Shown here: positions 1-12,275 of the stretch, piece after piece
Layout of the letters: the number at the start of each line of letters is the position of its first letter
Numbering within the stretch: the first letter of the stretch is position 1
Source: Saccoglossus kowalevskii
Taxonomy: Eukaryota > Hemichordata > Enteropneusta > Harrimaniidae
DNA length: 26,793 nucleotides
NCBI RefSeq assembly: GCF_000003605.2
Contig: NW_003122509.1
Span: forward strand, 1-26,793
Direction of reading: 5' to 3'
The notes under the pieces: generated by a model
The model's database searches: none
Seen by the model: only the letters and a program-made list of their open reading frames with translations
What the model was told of the DNA's origin: nothing
Made by a program: the position numbers and the translations under genes

Positions 1-1120
1 TGCAATAGCGTGTACTGCAATATTGACAACACACGAATATTGCAATAGCGTGTACTGCATTAGTGACAACACACGAATATTGCAATAGTGTATACTGCTA
101 TAGTGACAACACACGAATATTGCAATAGTGTATACTGCAATAGTAACAACACACGAATATTGCAATAGCGTATACTGCAATAGTGTATACTGCAATAGTG
201 ACAACATACGAATACAGCAATAGTGTATACTGCAATAGTAACAAAACACGAATATTGCAATAGTGTATACTGCAATAGAAACAACACACGAATATTGCAA
301 TAGTGTGTACTGCAATAGTAACAACACATGCATATTGCAATAGTGTATGCTGCAATAGTTACAACACACGAATATTGCAATAGCGTATACTGCAATAGTG
401 ACAACGCATGAATATTGCAATAGTGTATACTGCAATAGTGACAACATACGTATATTGTAATAGCGTGTACTGCAATATTGACAACACACGAATATTGCAA
501 TACCGTATACTGCAATAGTGATAAACACACGAATATTGCAATAGCGTGTACTGCAATATTGACAACACACGAATATTTGCAATAGCGTGTACTGCATTAG
601 TGACAACACACGAATATTGCAATAGTGTATACTGCTATAGTGAGAACACACGAATATTGCAATAGTGTATACTGCAATAGTAACAACACACGAATATTGC
701 AATAGCGTATACTGCAATAGTGTATACTGCAATAGTGACAACATACGAATACAGCAATAGTGTATACTGCAATATAGACAACACACGAATATTGCAATAG
801 TGTATACTGCAATAGTAACAACACATGGATATTGCAATAGTGCATACTGCAAATGTAACAACACATGCATATTGCAATAGCGTATACTGCAATAGTAACA
901 ACACATAGATATTGCAATAGTGTATACTGCAATAGTAACAACACATGGATATTGCAGTAGTGCATACTGCAATGGTAACAACACACGAATATTGCAATAC
1001 CGTATACTGCAATAGTGATAACACACGAATATTGCAATAGCGTGTACTGCATTAGTGACAACACACGAACATTGCAATAGTGTATACTGCTATAGTGACA
1101 ACACACGAATATTGCAATAG
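1..1120 (+). repeat. D-family block 1 with a 537-bp internal duplication
   Basis: Most copies end in cacgaatat and many carry tgacaac at positions 24-30. Half-unit insertions lie at 176-190 and 713-727. The stretch 1 to about 235 recurs at 537 to about 772 with only a one-base insertion (gaatatttgc near 575) and one substitution (gagaac near 642). A further one-base insertion (gataaacac) is at about 513. W-type copies interrupt the block at about 815-975. The block begins exactly in monomer phase at base 1, so the array probably continues to the left. Confidence 0.85.
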
Positions 1121-1258
1121 CGTGTACTGCAATAGTAACAACACAGGGATATTGCAATAGCGTGTACTGCAATAGTAACAACACATAGATATTGCAATAG
1201 CGGATACTGCAACAGTAACAACACACGAATATTTCAATAGTGTATACTGCAATAGTAA
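961..1258 (+). repeat. Duplicated mixed segment (left copy)
   Basis: Reads the same as 2919-3216 at offset 1,958 (49 monomers minus the two-base loss near 2147). Private shared variants include aatggtaac, acagggatat, aacagtaac and atttcaatag. Confidence 0.85.
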
Positions 1259-2730
1259 CAACACATGGATATTGCAATAGCGTGTACTGCAATAGTAACA
1301 ACACATGGATATTGCAATAGCGTGTACTGCAATAGTAACAACACATAGATATTGCAATAGCGGATACTGCAATAGTAACAACATACGAATATTGCAATAG
1401 TGTATACTGCAATAGTAACAACACATGGATATTGCAATAGCGTATACTGCAATAGTAACAACACATGAATATTGCAATAGTGTATACTGCAATAGTAACA
1501 ACACAAGGATATTGCAATAGCGTATACTGCAATAGTAACAACACATGGGTATTGCAATAGCGTGTACTGCAATAGTAACAACACATGGATATTGCAATAG
1601 TGTATACTGCAATAGTAACAACTCACGAATATTGCATTAGTATATACTGCAATAGTAACAACACATTGATATTGCAATAGTGTATACTGCAATAGTAACA
1701 ACACATGGATATTGCAATAGTGTATACTGCAATAGTAACAACACATGGATATTGCAATAGTGTATACTGCAATAGTAACAACACATGGATATTGCAATAG
1801 TGTATACTGCAATAGTAACAACACATGGATATTGCAATAGTGTATACTGCAATAGTAACAAAACACGATTATTGTAATAGTGTATACTGCAATAGTAACA
1901 TCACATGAATATTGCAATAGCGTATACTGCAATAGTAACAAAACATGGATATTGAAATAGTGTATACTGCAATAGTAGCAACACACGAATATTGCAATAG
2001 TGTATACTGCAATAGTAACAACACATGGATATTGCAATAGTGTATACTGCAATAGTAGCAACACACGAATATTGCAATAGTGTATACTGCAATAGTAACA
2101 ACACATGGATATTGCAATAGTGTATACTGCAATAGTAACAACACATATATTGCAATAGTGTATACTGCAATAGTAACAACACATGGATATTGCAATAGCT
2201 TATACTGCAATACTAACAACACATGGATATTGCAATAGTGTATACTGCAATAGTAACAACACATGGATATTGCAATAGTGTATACTGCAATAGTAACAAC
2301 ACATGGATATTGCAATAGTGTATACTGCAATAGTAACAACACATGGATATTGCAATAGTGTATACTGCAATAGTAACAACACATATATATTGCAATAGTG
2401 TATACTACAGTAGTAACAACACATGGATATTGCAATAGTGTATACTGCAATAGTAACAACACATAGATATTGCAATAGTGTATACTGCAATAGTAGCAAC
2501 ACATGGATATTGCAATAGCATATACTGCAATAGTAATAACACATGGATATTGCAATAGTGTATACTGCAACAGTAACAACACATAGATATTGCAATAGTG
2601 TATACTGCAATAGTAACAACACATGGATATTGCAATAGCGTATACTGCAATAGTAACAACACATGGATATTGCAATAGTGTATACTGCAATAGTAGCAAC
2701 ACATGGATATTGCAATAGTGTATACTGCAA
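1121..2730 (+). repeat. W-family block 1
   Basis: Copies with taacaac and catggatat dominate. Near-identical W copies run through about 1681-1850. Two gcggatac copies lie 160 bp apart at 1200 and 1360. A 38-bp copy at about 2141-2160 has lost one AT step (acatatattg instead of acatatatattg). The tail at 1901-2220 (tattgaaatag, then gtagcaacacacg twice, a catatat copy and gcttatac) recurs near 15602-15890. Confidence 0.85.
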
Positions 2731-3530
2731 TAGTAACAAAACGCGAATATTGCAATAGCGTATACTGCAATAGAAACAACACACGAATATTGCAATAGTG
2801 TGTACTGCAATAGTAACAACACATGCATATTGCAATAGTGTATACTGCAATAGTGACAACACACGAATATTGCAATAGCGTATACTGCAATAGTGACAAC
2901 GCATGAATATTGCAATAGTGCATACTGCAATGGTAACAACACACGAATATTGCAATACCGTATACTGCAATAGTGATAACACACGAATATTGCAATAGCG
3001 TGTACTGCATTAGTGACAACACACGAACATTGCAATAGTGTATACTGCTATAGTGACAACACACGAATATTGCAATAGCGTGTACTGCAATAGTAACAAC
3101 ACAGGGATATTGCAATAGCGTGTACTGCAATAGTAACAACACATAGATATTGCAATAGCGGATACTGCAACAGTAACAACACACGAATATTTCAATAGTG
3201 TATACTGCAATAGTAACAACACATGAATATTGCAATAGCGTATACTGCAATAGTGACAACATACGAATATTGTAATAGCGTATACTGCAATAGTGTATGC
3301 TGCAATAGTGACAACACACGAATACAGCAATAGTGTATACTGCAATATTGACAACACACGAATATTGCAAAAGCGCATACTTCAACAAAGACAACACACG
3401 AATATTGCAATACCGTATACTGCAATAGTGATAACACACGAATATTGCAATAGCGTGTACTGCATTAGTGACAACACACGAACGTTGCAATAGTGTATAC
3501 TGCTATAGTGACAACACACGAATATTGCAA
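2731..3530 (+). repeat. D-family block 2
   Basis: The block opens with an aaaacgcgaatat copy and the gaaacaacacacg copy (2773), followed by a gtgtgtac copy and a catgcatat copy. This order of variants recurs at the openings of several later D blocks. A half-unit insertion is at 3286-3300 in a variant form ending tatgc. A caacaaag copy is at about 3384. The inner part 2919-3216 duplicates 961-1258. Confidence 0.82.
2919..3216 (+). repeat. Duplicated mixed segment (right copy)
   Basis: Partner of 961-1258. The acagggatat form occurs only in this pair as far as I can see, so the two stretches are direct copies rather than chance similarity between monomers. Confidence 0.85.
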
Positions 3531-3540
3531 TAGCGTGTAC

Positions 3541-4160
3541 TGCAATAGTAACAACACATGGATATTGCAATAGCGTGTACTGCAATAGTAACAACACATA
3601 GATATTGCAATAGCGGATACTGCAATAGTAACAACACACGAATATTGCAATAGTGTATACTGCAATAGTAACAACACATGGATATCGCAATAGCGTGTAC
3701 TGCAATAGTAACAACACATGGATATTGCAATAGCTTGTACTGCAATAGTAACAACACATAGATATTGCAATAGCGGATACTGCAATAGTAACAACACACG
3801 AATATTGCAATAGTGTATACTGCAATAGTAACAACACTTGGATATTGCAATAGTGTATACTGCAATAGTAACAACACATGGATATTGCAATAGTGTATAC
3901 TGCAATAGTAACAACACACGAACATTGCAATAGTGTATACTGCTATAGTGACAACACACGAATATTGCAATAGCGTGTACTGCAATAGTAACAACACATG
4001 GATATTGCAATAGCGTGTACTGCAATAGTAACAACACATAGATATTGCAATAGCGGATACTGCAATAGTAACAACACACGAATATTGCAATAGTGTATAC
4101 TGCAATAGTAACAACTCACGAATATTGCATTAGTATATACTGCAATAGTAACAACACATG
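3541..4160 (+). repeat. Segment duplicated at 3,400 bp (left copy)
   Basis: Matches 6941-7560 at exactly 85 monomers. Markers gcggatac (3613, 3773, 4053), acaacacttgg (3831), aacattgc with ctatag, and cattagtatatac (4127) all recur at +3,400. Confidence 0.84.
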
Positions 4161-4790
4161 GATATTGCAATAGTGTATACTGCAATAGTAACAACACATG
4201 GATATTGCAATAGTGTATACTGCAATAGTAACAACACATAGATATTGCAATAGTGTATACTGCAATAGTAACAACACATATACATTGCAATAGTGTATAC
4301 TGCCATAGTAACAACACATGGATATTGCAATAGCTTATACTGCAATACTAACAACACATGGATATTGCAATAGTGTATACTGCAATAGTAACAATACATG
4401 GATATTGCAATAGTGTATACTGCAATAGTAACAACACATGGATATTGCAATAGTGTATACTGCAAGAGTAACAACACATGGATATTGCAATAGTGTATAC
4501 TGCAATAGTAACAACACATATATATTGCAATAGTGTATACTGCAATAGTAACAACACATGGATTTTGCAATAGTGTATACTGCAATAGTAACAACACATG
4601 GATATTGCAATAGTGTATACTGCAATAGTAACAACACATGGATATTGCAATAGTGTATACTGCAATAGTAACAAAACTCGAATATTGTAATAGTGTATAC
4701 TGCAATAGTAACAACACATGAATATTGCAATAGCGTATACTACAATAGTAACAAAACATGGATATTGAAATAGTGTATACTGCAATAGTA

Positions 4791-5307
4791 ACAAAACACG
4801 AATATTTTAATAGTGTATACTGCAATAGTAACAACACATGGATATTGCAATAGCGTGTACTGCAATAGTAACAACACATAGATAATGCAATAGCGGATAC
4901 TGCAATAGTAACAACACACGAATATTGCAATAGTGTATACTGCAATAGTAACAACGCATGGATATTGCAATAGCGTGTACTGCAATAGTAACAACACATG
5001 GATTTTGCAATAGCTTGTACTGCAATAGTAACAACACATAGATATTGCAATAGCGGATACTGCAATAGTAACAACACACGAATATTGCAATAGTGTATAC
5101 TGCAATAGTAACAACACATATATATTGCAATAGTGTATACTGCAATAGTAACAACACATGAATATTGCAATAGTGTATACTGCAATAGTAACAACACATG
5201 GATATTGCAATAGTGTATACTGCAATAGTAACAAAACACGAATATTGTAATAGTGTATACTGCAATAGTAACAACACTAGAATATTGCAATAGCGTATAC
5301 TGCAATA
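4791..5307 (+). repeat. Segment copied to 24224-24740
   Basis: Offset 19,433 bp, checked at gataatgc (4881 and 24314) and at aacactag (tag at 5278 and 24711). The gcggatac pair, gattttgc with gcttgtac, catatatat and tattgtaatag variants appear in the same order. It shares the left half with 9558-9900 but not the right half. Confidence 0.8.
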
Positions 5308-5712
5308 GTAACAAAACATGGATATGGAAATAGTGTATACTGCAATAGTAACAACACATGGATATTGCAATAGCTTATACTGCAATACTAACAACACATG
5401 GGTATTGCAAAAGTGTATACTGCAATAGTAACAACACATGGATATTGCAATAGTGTATACTGCAATAGTAACAACACATGGATATTGCAATAGTGTATAC
5501 TGCAATAGTAACAACACATGGATATTGCAATAGTGTATACTGCAATAGTAACAACACATATATATTGCAATAGTGTATACTGCAATAGTAACAACACATG
5601 GATATTGCAATAGTGTATACTGCAATAGTAACAACACATGGATATTGCAATAGTGTATACTGCAATAGTAACAAAACACGAATATTGTAATAGTGTATAC
5701 TGCAATAGTAAC

Positions 5713-6600
5713 AACACTAGAATATTGCAATAGCGTATACTGCAATAGTAACAAAACATGGATATTGAAATAGTGTATACTGCAATAGTAACAACACATA
5801 TATATTGCAATAGTGTATACTGCAATAGTAACAACACATGGATATTGCAATAGTGTATACTGCAATAGTAACAACACATGGATATTGCAATAGTGTATAC
5901 TGCAATAGTAACAACACATATATATTGCAATAGTGTATACTGCAATAGTAACAACACATGGATATTGCAATAGTGTATACTGCAATAGTAACAACACATG
6001 GATATTGAAATAGTGTATACTGCAATAGTAACAAAACATAGATATTGCAATAGTGTATACTGCAATAGTAACAACGCATGGATATTGCAATAGCGTATAC
6101 TGCAATAGTAACAACACATGGATATTGCAATAGTGTATACTGCAATAGCAGCAACACATGGATATTGCAATAGTGTATACTGCAATAGTAACAAAACACG
6201 AATATTGCAATAGTGTATACTACAATAGTAACAACACATGGATATTGCAATAGCGTGTACTGCAATAGTAACAACACATGGATATTGCAATAATGTATAC
6301 TGTAATAGTAACAACTCACGAATATTGCATTAGTATATACTGCAATAGTAACAACACATGGATATTGCAACAGTGTATACTGCAATAGTAACAACACATG
6401 GATATTGTAATAGTGTATACTGCAATAGTAACAAGACATGGATATTGCAATAGTGTATACTACAAAAGTAACAACACATGGATATTGCAATAGTGTATAC
6501 TGCAATAGTAACAAAACACGAATATTGTAATAGTGTATACTGCAATAGTAACAACACTAGAATATTGCAATAGTGTATACTGCAATAGTAACAACACATG
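5713..6600 (+). repeat. Segment duplicated around 12276-13323 (left copy)
   Basis: The left end aligns at offset 6,563 (aacactag, tag at 5718 and 12281). The right end aligns at 6,723 (aactcacg at 6311 and 13034; aacaagac at 6431 and 13154; tactacaaaa at 6458 and 13181). The 160-bp difference is four monomers gained or lost between W and catatatat copies. Confidence 0.82.
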
Positions 6601-6940
6601 AATATTGCAATAGCGTATACTGCAATAGTAACAAAACATGGATATTGAAATAGTGTATACTGCAATAGTAGCAACACACGAATATTGCAATAGTGTATAC
6701 TGCAATAGTAACAACACATGGATATTGCAATAGTGTATACTGCAATAGAAACAACACACGAATATTGCAATAGTGTATACTTCAATAGTAACAACACATA
6801 TATATTGCAATAGTGTATACTGCAATAGTAACAACACATGGATATTGCAATAGCGTGTACTGCAATAGTAACAACACATGGATATTGCAATAATGTATAC
6901 TGTAATAGTAACAACTCACGAATATTGCATTAGTATATAC

Positions 6941-7560
6941 TGCAATAGTAACAACACATGGATATTGCAATAGCGTGTACTGCAATAGTAACAACACATA
7001 GATATTGCAATAGCGGATACTGCAATAGTAACAACACATGGATTTTGCAATAGTGTATACTGCAATAGTAACAACACATGGATATTGCAATAGCGTGTAC
7101 TGCAATAGTAACAACACATGGATATTGCAATAGCTTGTACTGCAATAGTAACAACACATAGATATTGCAATAGCGGATACTGCAATAGCAACAACACACG
7201 AATATTGCAATAGTGTATACTGCAATAGTAACAACACTTGGATATTGCAATAGTGTATACTGCAATAGTAACAACACATGGATATTGCAATAGTGTATAC
7301 TGCAATAGTAACAACACACGAACATTGCAATAGTGTATACTGCTATAGTGACAACACACGAATATTGCAATAGCGTGTACTGCAATAGTAACAACACATG
7401 GATATTGCAATAGCGTGAACTGCAATAGTAACAACACATAGATATTGCAATAGCGGATACTGCAATAGTAACAACACACGAATATTGCAATAGTGTATAC
7501 TGCAATAGTAACAACTCACGAATATTGCATTAGTATATACTGCAATAGTAACAACACATG
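6941..7560 (+). repeat. Segment duplicated at 3,400 bp (right copy)
   Basis: Partner of 3541-4160, with gcggatac at 7013, 7173 and 7453 and acaacacttgg at 7231. Private changes include gattttgc (near 7041), agcaacaac (near 7188) and gcgtgaac (near 7416). Confidence 0.84.
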
Positions 7561-7609
7561 GATATTGCAATAGTGTATACTGCAATAGTAACAACACATG
7601 GATATTGCA

Positions 7610-8480
7610 ATAGTGTATACTGCAATAGTGATAACACACGAATATTGCAATAGCGTGTACTGCATTAGTGACAACACACGAACATTGCAATAGTGTATAC
7701 TGCTATAGTGACAACACACGAATATTGCAATAGCGTGTACTGCAATAGTAACAACACATGGATATTGCAATAGCGTGTACTGCAATAGTAACAACACATA
7801 GATATTGCAATAGCGGATACTGCAATAGTAACAACACACGAATATTGCAATAGTGTATACTGCAATAGTAACAACACATGGATATTGCAATAGCGTGTAC
7901 TGCAATAGTAACAACACATGGATATTGCAATAGCGTGTACTGCAATAGTAACAACACATGGATATTGCAATAGTGTATACTGCAATAGTAACAAAACATA
8001 TATATTGCAATAGTGTATACTGCCATAGTAACAACACATGGATATTGCAATAGCGTGTACTGCAATAGTAACAACACATGGATATTGCAATAGCGTGTAC
8101 TGCAATAGTAACAACACATAGATATTGCAATAGCGGATACTGCAATAGTAACAACACACGAACATTGCAATAGTGTATACTGCAATAGTGACAACACACG
8201 AATATTGCAATAGCGTGTACTGCAATAGTAACAACACATGGATATTGCAATAGTGTATACTGCAATAGTAACAACACATGGATATTGCAATAGTGTATAC
8301 TGCAATAGTAACAACACATATATATTGCAATAGTGTATACTGCCATAGTAACAACACATGGATATTGCAATAGCTTATACTGCAATACTAACAACACATG
8401 GATATTGCAATAGTGTATACTGCAATAGTAACAATACATGGATATTGCAATAGTGTATACTGCAATAGTAACAACACATG
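7610..8480 (+). repeat. Segment duplicated at 3,205 bp (left copy)
   Basis: Matches about 10815-11685. The tgccatag copies at 8021 and 8341, gcttatac at 8373 and acaatacatgg all recur at +3,205. The offset equals 79 monomers plus three half-units. The middle, about 7860-7990, is not colinear with its partner. Confidence 0.8.
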
Positions 8481-8940
8481 GATATTGCAATAGTGTATAC
8501 TGCAATAGTAACAACACATAGATATTGCAATAGTGTATACTGCAATAGTAACAACACATGGATATTGCAATAGCGTATACTGCAATAGTAACAACACATG
8601 GATATTGCAATAGTGTATACTGCAATAGTAGCAACACATGGATATTGCAATAGTGTATGCTACAATAGTAACAACACATAGATATTGCAATAGTGTATAC
8701 TGCAATAGTAGCAACACATGGATATTGCAATAGCGTATACTGCAATAGTAACAACACATGGATATTGCAATAGTGTATACTGCAATAGTAACAACACATA
8801 GATATTGCAATAGTGTATACTGCAATAGTAACAACACATGGATATTGCAATAGCGTATACTGCAATAGTAACAACACATGGATATTGCAATAGTGTATAC
8901 TGCAATAGTAGCAACACATGGATATTGCAATAGTGTATAC

Positions 8941-9365
8941 TGCAATAGTAACAAAACACGAATATTGCAATAGTGTATACTGCAATAGAAACAACACACG
9001 AATATTGCAATAGTGTGTACTGCAATAGTAACAACACATGCATATTGCAATAGTGTATGCTGCAATAGTGACAACACACGAATATTGCAATAGTGTATAC
9101 TGCAATAGTGACAACGCATGAATATTGCAATAGTGTATACTGCAATAGTGACAACATACGTATATTGTAATAGCGTGTACTGCAATATTGACAACACACG
9201 AATATTGCAATACCGTATACTGCAACAAAGACAACACACGAATATTGCAATACCGTATACTGCAATAGTGATAACACACGAATATTGCAATAGCGTGTAC
9301 TGCATTAGTGACAACACACGAACATTGCAATAGTGTATACTGCTATAGTGACAACACTCGAATAT
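8941..9365 (+). repeat. D-family block 3
   Basis: This short block uses the common D opening: an aaaacacg copy, gaaacaacacacg (8988), gtgtgtac and catgcatat. It continues through tgacaacgcatg, a caacaaag copy (about 9225), gtgataac and cattagtgac copies, and ends near caacactcg (9358). It has no half-unit insertion, unlike most D blocks of similar content. Confidence 0.82.
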
Positions 9366-9900
9366 TGCAATAGCGTGTACTGCAATAGTAAAAACACATG
9401 GATATTGCAATAGCGTGTACTGCAATAGTAACAACACATAGATATTGCAATAGTGTATACTGCAATAGTAACAACACATGGATATTGCAATAGTGTATAC
9501 TGCAATAGTAACAACACATGGATATTGCAATAGTGTATACTGCAATAGTAACAAAACACGAATATTTTAATAGTGTATACTGCAATAGTAACAACACATG
9601 GATATTGCAATAGCGTGTACTGCAATAGAAACAACACATAGATAATGCAATAGCGGATACTGCAATAGTAACAACACACGAATATTGCAATAGTGTATAC
9701 TGCAATAGTAACAACACATGGATATTGCAATAGCGTGTACTGCAATAGTAACAACACATGGATTTTGCAATAGCTTGTACTGCAATAGTAACAACACATA
9801 GATATTGCAATAGCGGATACTGCAATAGTAACAACACACGAATATTGCAATAGTGTATACTGCAATAGTAACAACACATATATATTGCAATAGTGTATAC
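9190..9900 (+). repeat. Segment duplicated at 14,673-bp offset (left copy)
   Basis: Matches about 23863-24573. Shared rare features are caacactcg (9358 and 24031), gtaaaaacac, aatattttaa, gaaacaacacatag and gataatgc (9641 and 24314). The offset differs from the 13,108-bp match that starts immediately to the right at about 9880. The right end of the window has therefore rearranged the order of two adjacent segments. Confidence 0.82.
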
Positions 9901-10010
9901 TGCAATAATAACAACACATGGATATTGCAATAGTGTATACTGCAATAGTAACAAAACACGAATATTGTAATAGTGTATACTGTAATAATAACAACACATG
10001 AATATTGCAA
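9366..10010 (+). repeat. W-family block 3
   Basis: W-type copies with a gcggatac pair at 9653/9813 (160 bp apart). Rare variants include gataatgc (9641), gattttgc, aatattttaa and tgcaataataac. The left part repeats at 14,673 bp distance on the right side of the window, and the right edge begins the segment that repeats at 13,108 bp. Confidence 0.82.
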
Positions 10011-10860
10011 TAGCGTATACTGCAATAGTGACAATACACGAATATTGCAATAGCGTATACTGCAATAGTGACAACGCATGAATATTGCAATAGCGTATAC
10101 TGCAATAGTGACAACATACGAATATTTTAATAGCGTATACTGCAATAGTGTATACTGCAATAGTGACAACACACGAATACAGCAATAGTGTATACTGCAA
10201 TATTGACAACACACGAATATTGCAATAGCGTGTACTGCAATATTGACAACACACGTATATTGCAATACCGTATACTGCAACAAAGACAACACAAGAATAT
10301 TGCAATACCGTATACTGCAATAGTGATAACACACGAACATTGCAATAGCGTGTACTGCAATATTGACAACACACGAATATTGCAATAGCGTGTACTGCAT
10401 TAGTGACAACACACGAATATTGCAATAGTGAATACTGCTATAGTGACAACACACGAATATTGCAATAGTGTATACTGCAATAGTAACAACACACGAATAT
10501 TGCAATAGCGTATACTGCAATAGTGTATACTGCAATAATGACAACACACGAATACAGCAATAGTGTATACTGCAATATTGACAACACACGAATATTGCAA
10601 TAACGTATACTGCAATAGTGACAACGCATGAATATTGCAATAGCGTATACTGCAATAGTGACAACATACGAATATTGTAATAGCGTATACTGCAATAGTG
10701 TATACTGCAATAGTGACAACACACGAATACAGCAATAGTGTATACTGCAATATTGACAACACACAAATATTGCAATAGCGTATACTGCAACAAAGACAAC
10801 ACACGAATATTGCAATAGCGTATACTGCAATAGTGATAACACACGAATATTGCAATAGCG
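9880..10860 (+). repeat. Distant copy of the 2,725-bp unit core
   Basis: Aligns with 22988-23968 at a constant offset of 13,108 bp. Checked at aatattttaa (10121 and 23229) and at all three half-units. The offset equals 324 monomers plus ten half-units minus two indel bases. Small differences such as caagaat (near 10292) versus cacgaat show it is an older split than the pair near the right end. Confidence 0.83.
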
Positions 10861-10930
10861 TGTACTGCATTAGTGACAACACACGAACATTGCAATAGTG
10901 TATACTGCTATAGTGACAACACACGAATAT
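10011..10930 (+). repeat. D-family block 4 with three half-unit insertions
   Basis: Half-unit insertions lie at 10141-10155, 10516-10530 and 10691-10705, each followed by the aatacagc variant. Copies with caacaaag are at about 10269 and 10784. The spacing of the three insertions (375 and 175 bp) is reproduced at 23249/23624/23799, and within one base at 25974/26348/26523. This block is therefore one of three copies of the same arrangement. Confidence 0.85.
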
Positions 10931-11685
10931 TGCAATAGCGTGTACTGCAATAGTAACAACACATGGATATTGCAATAGCGTGTACTGCAATAGTAACAAC
11001 ACATAGACATTGCAATAGCGGATACTGCAATAGTAACAACACACGAATATTGCAATAGTGTATACTGCAATAGTAACAACTCACGAATATTGCATTAGTA
11101 TATACTGCAATAGTAACAACACATGGATATTGCAATAGTGTATACTGCAATAGTAACAATACATGGATATTGCAATAGTGTATACTGCAATAGTAACAAC
11201 ACATATATATTGCAATAGTGTATACTGCCATAGTAACAACACATGGATATTGCAATAGCGTGTACTGCAATAGTAACAACACATGGATATTGCAATAGCG
11301 TGTACTGCAATAGTAACAACACATAGATATTGCAATAGCGGATACTGCAATAGTAACAACACACGAACATTGCAATAGTGTATACTGCTATAGTGACAAC
11401 ACACGAATATTGCAATAGCGTGTACTGCAATAGTAACAACACATGGATATTGCAATAGTGTATACTGCAATAGTAACAACACATGGATATTGCAATAGTG
11501 TATACTGCAATAGTAACAACACATATATATTGCAATAGTGTATACTGCCATAGTAACAACACATGGATATTGCAATAGCTTATACTGCAATACTAACAAC
11601 ACATGGATATTGCAATAGTGTATACTGCAATAGTAACAATACATGGATATTGCAATAGTGTATACTGCAATAGTAACAACACATG
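10815..11685 (+). repeat. Segment duplicated at 3,205 bp (right copy)
   Basis: Partner of 7610-8480, with tgccatag at 11226 and 11546 and gcttatac at 11578. It carries an aactcacg/cattagtatatac copy (near 11085-11100) that the left copy lacks. Confidence 0.8.
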
Positions 11686-12275
11686 GATATTGCAATAGTG
11701 TATACTGCAATAGTAACAACACATGGATATTGCAATAGTGTATACTGCAATAGTAACAACACATATATATTGCAATAGTGTATACTGCAATAGTAACAAC
11801 ACATGGATTTTGCAATAGCGTGTACTGCAATAGTAACAACACATAGATATTGCAATAGTGTATACTGCATAGTAACAACACATGGATATTGCAATAGTGT
11901 ATACTGCATAGTAACATCACATATATATTGCAATAGTGTATACTGCAATAGTAACAACACATGGATATTGCAATAGTGTATACTGCAATAGTAACAACAC
12001 ATGGATATTGAAATAGTGTATACTGCAATAGTAACAACACATGGGTATTGCAAAAGTGTATACTGCAATAGTAACAACACATGGATATTGCAATAGTGTA
12101 TACTGCAATAGTAACAACACATGGATATTGCAATAGTGTATACTGCAATAGTAACAACACATGGATATTGCAATAGTGTATACTGCAATAGTAACAACAC
12201 ATATATATTGCAATAGTGTATACTGCAATAGTAACAAAACACGAATATTGTAATAGTGTATACTGCAATAGTAAC

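Larger units (their letters stand above)
3531..8940 (+). repeat. W-family block 2 (longest block)
   Basis: About 135 copies, mostly W type. Ten gcggatac copies occur here, including pairs exactly 160 bp apart at 3613/3773, 4893/5053 and 7013/7173. The cattagtatatac variant occurs at about 4127, 6327, 6927 and 7527, the last three at 600-bp spacing. Isolated D-type copies sit at about 3920-3960, 7320-7360, 7621-7720 and 8155-8210. The gcttatac...tactaac copy occurs at 4333, 5373 and 8373, spaced 1,040 and 3,000 bp, which are whole multiples of 40. Confidence 0.85.

Noticed and set aside
3293-3493. Plus-strand frames of about 66 to 71 codons (also 9118-9333 and 10188-10388)
   Set aside because: They lie in D blocks where variants happen to remove TAG and TAA in one frame. 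They are short, repeat-encoded and overlap the equally open minus strand.
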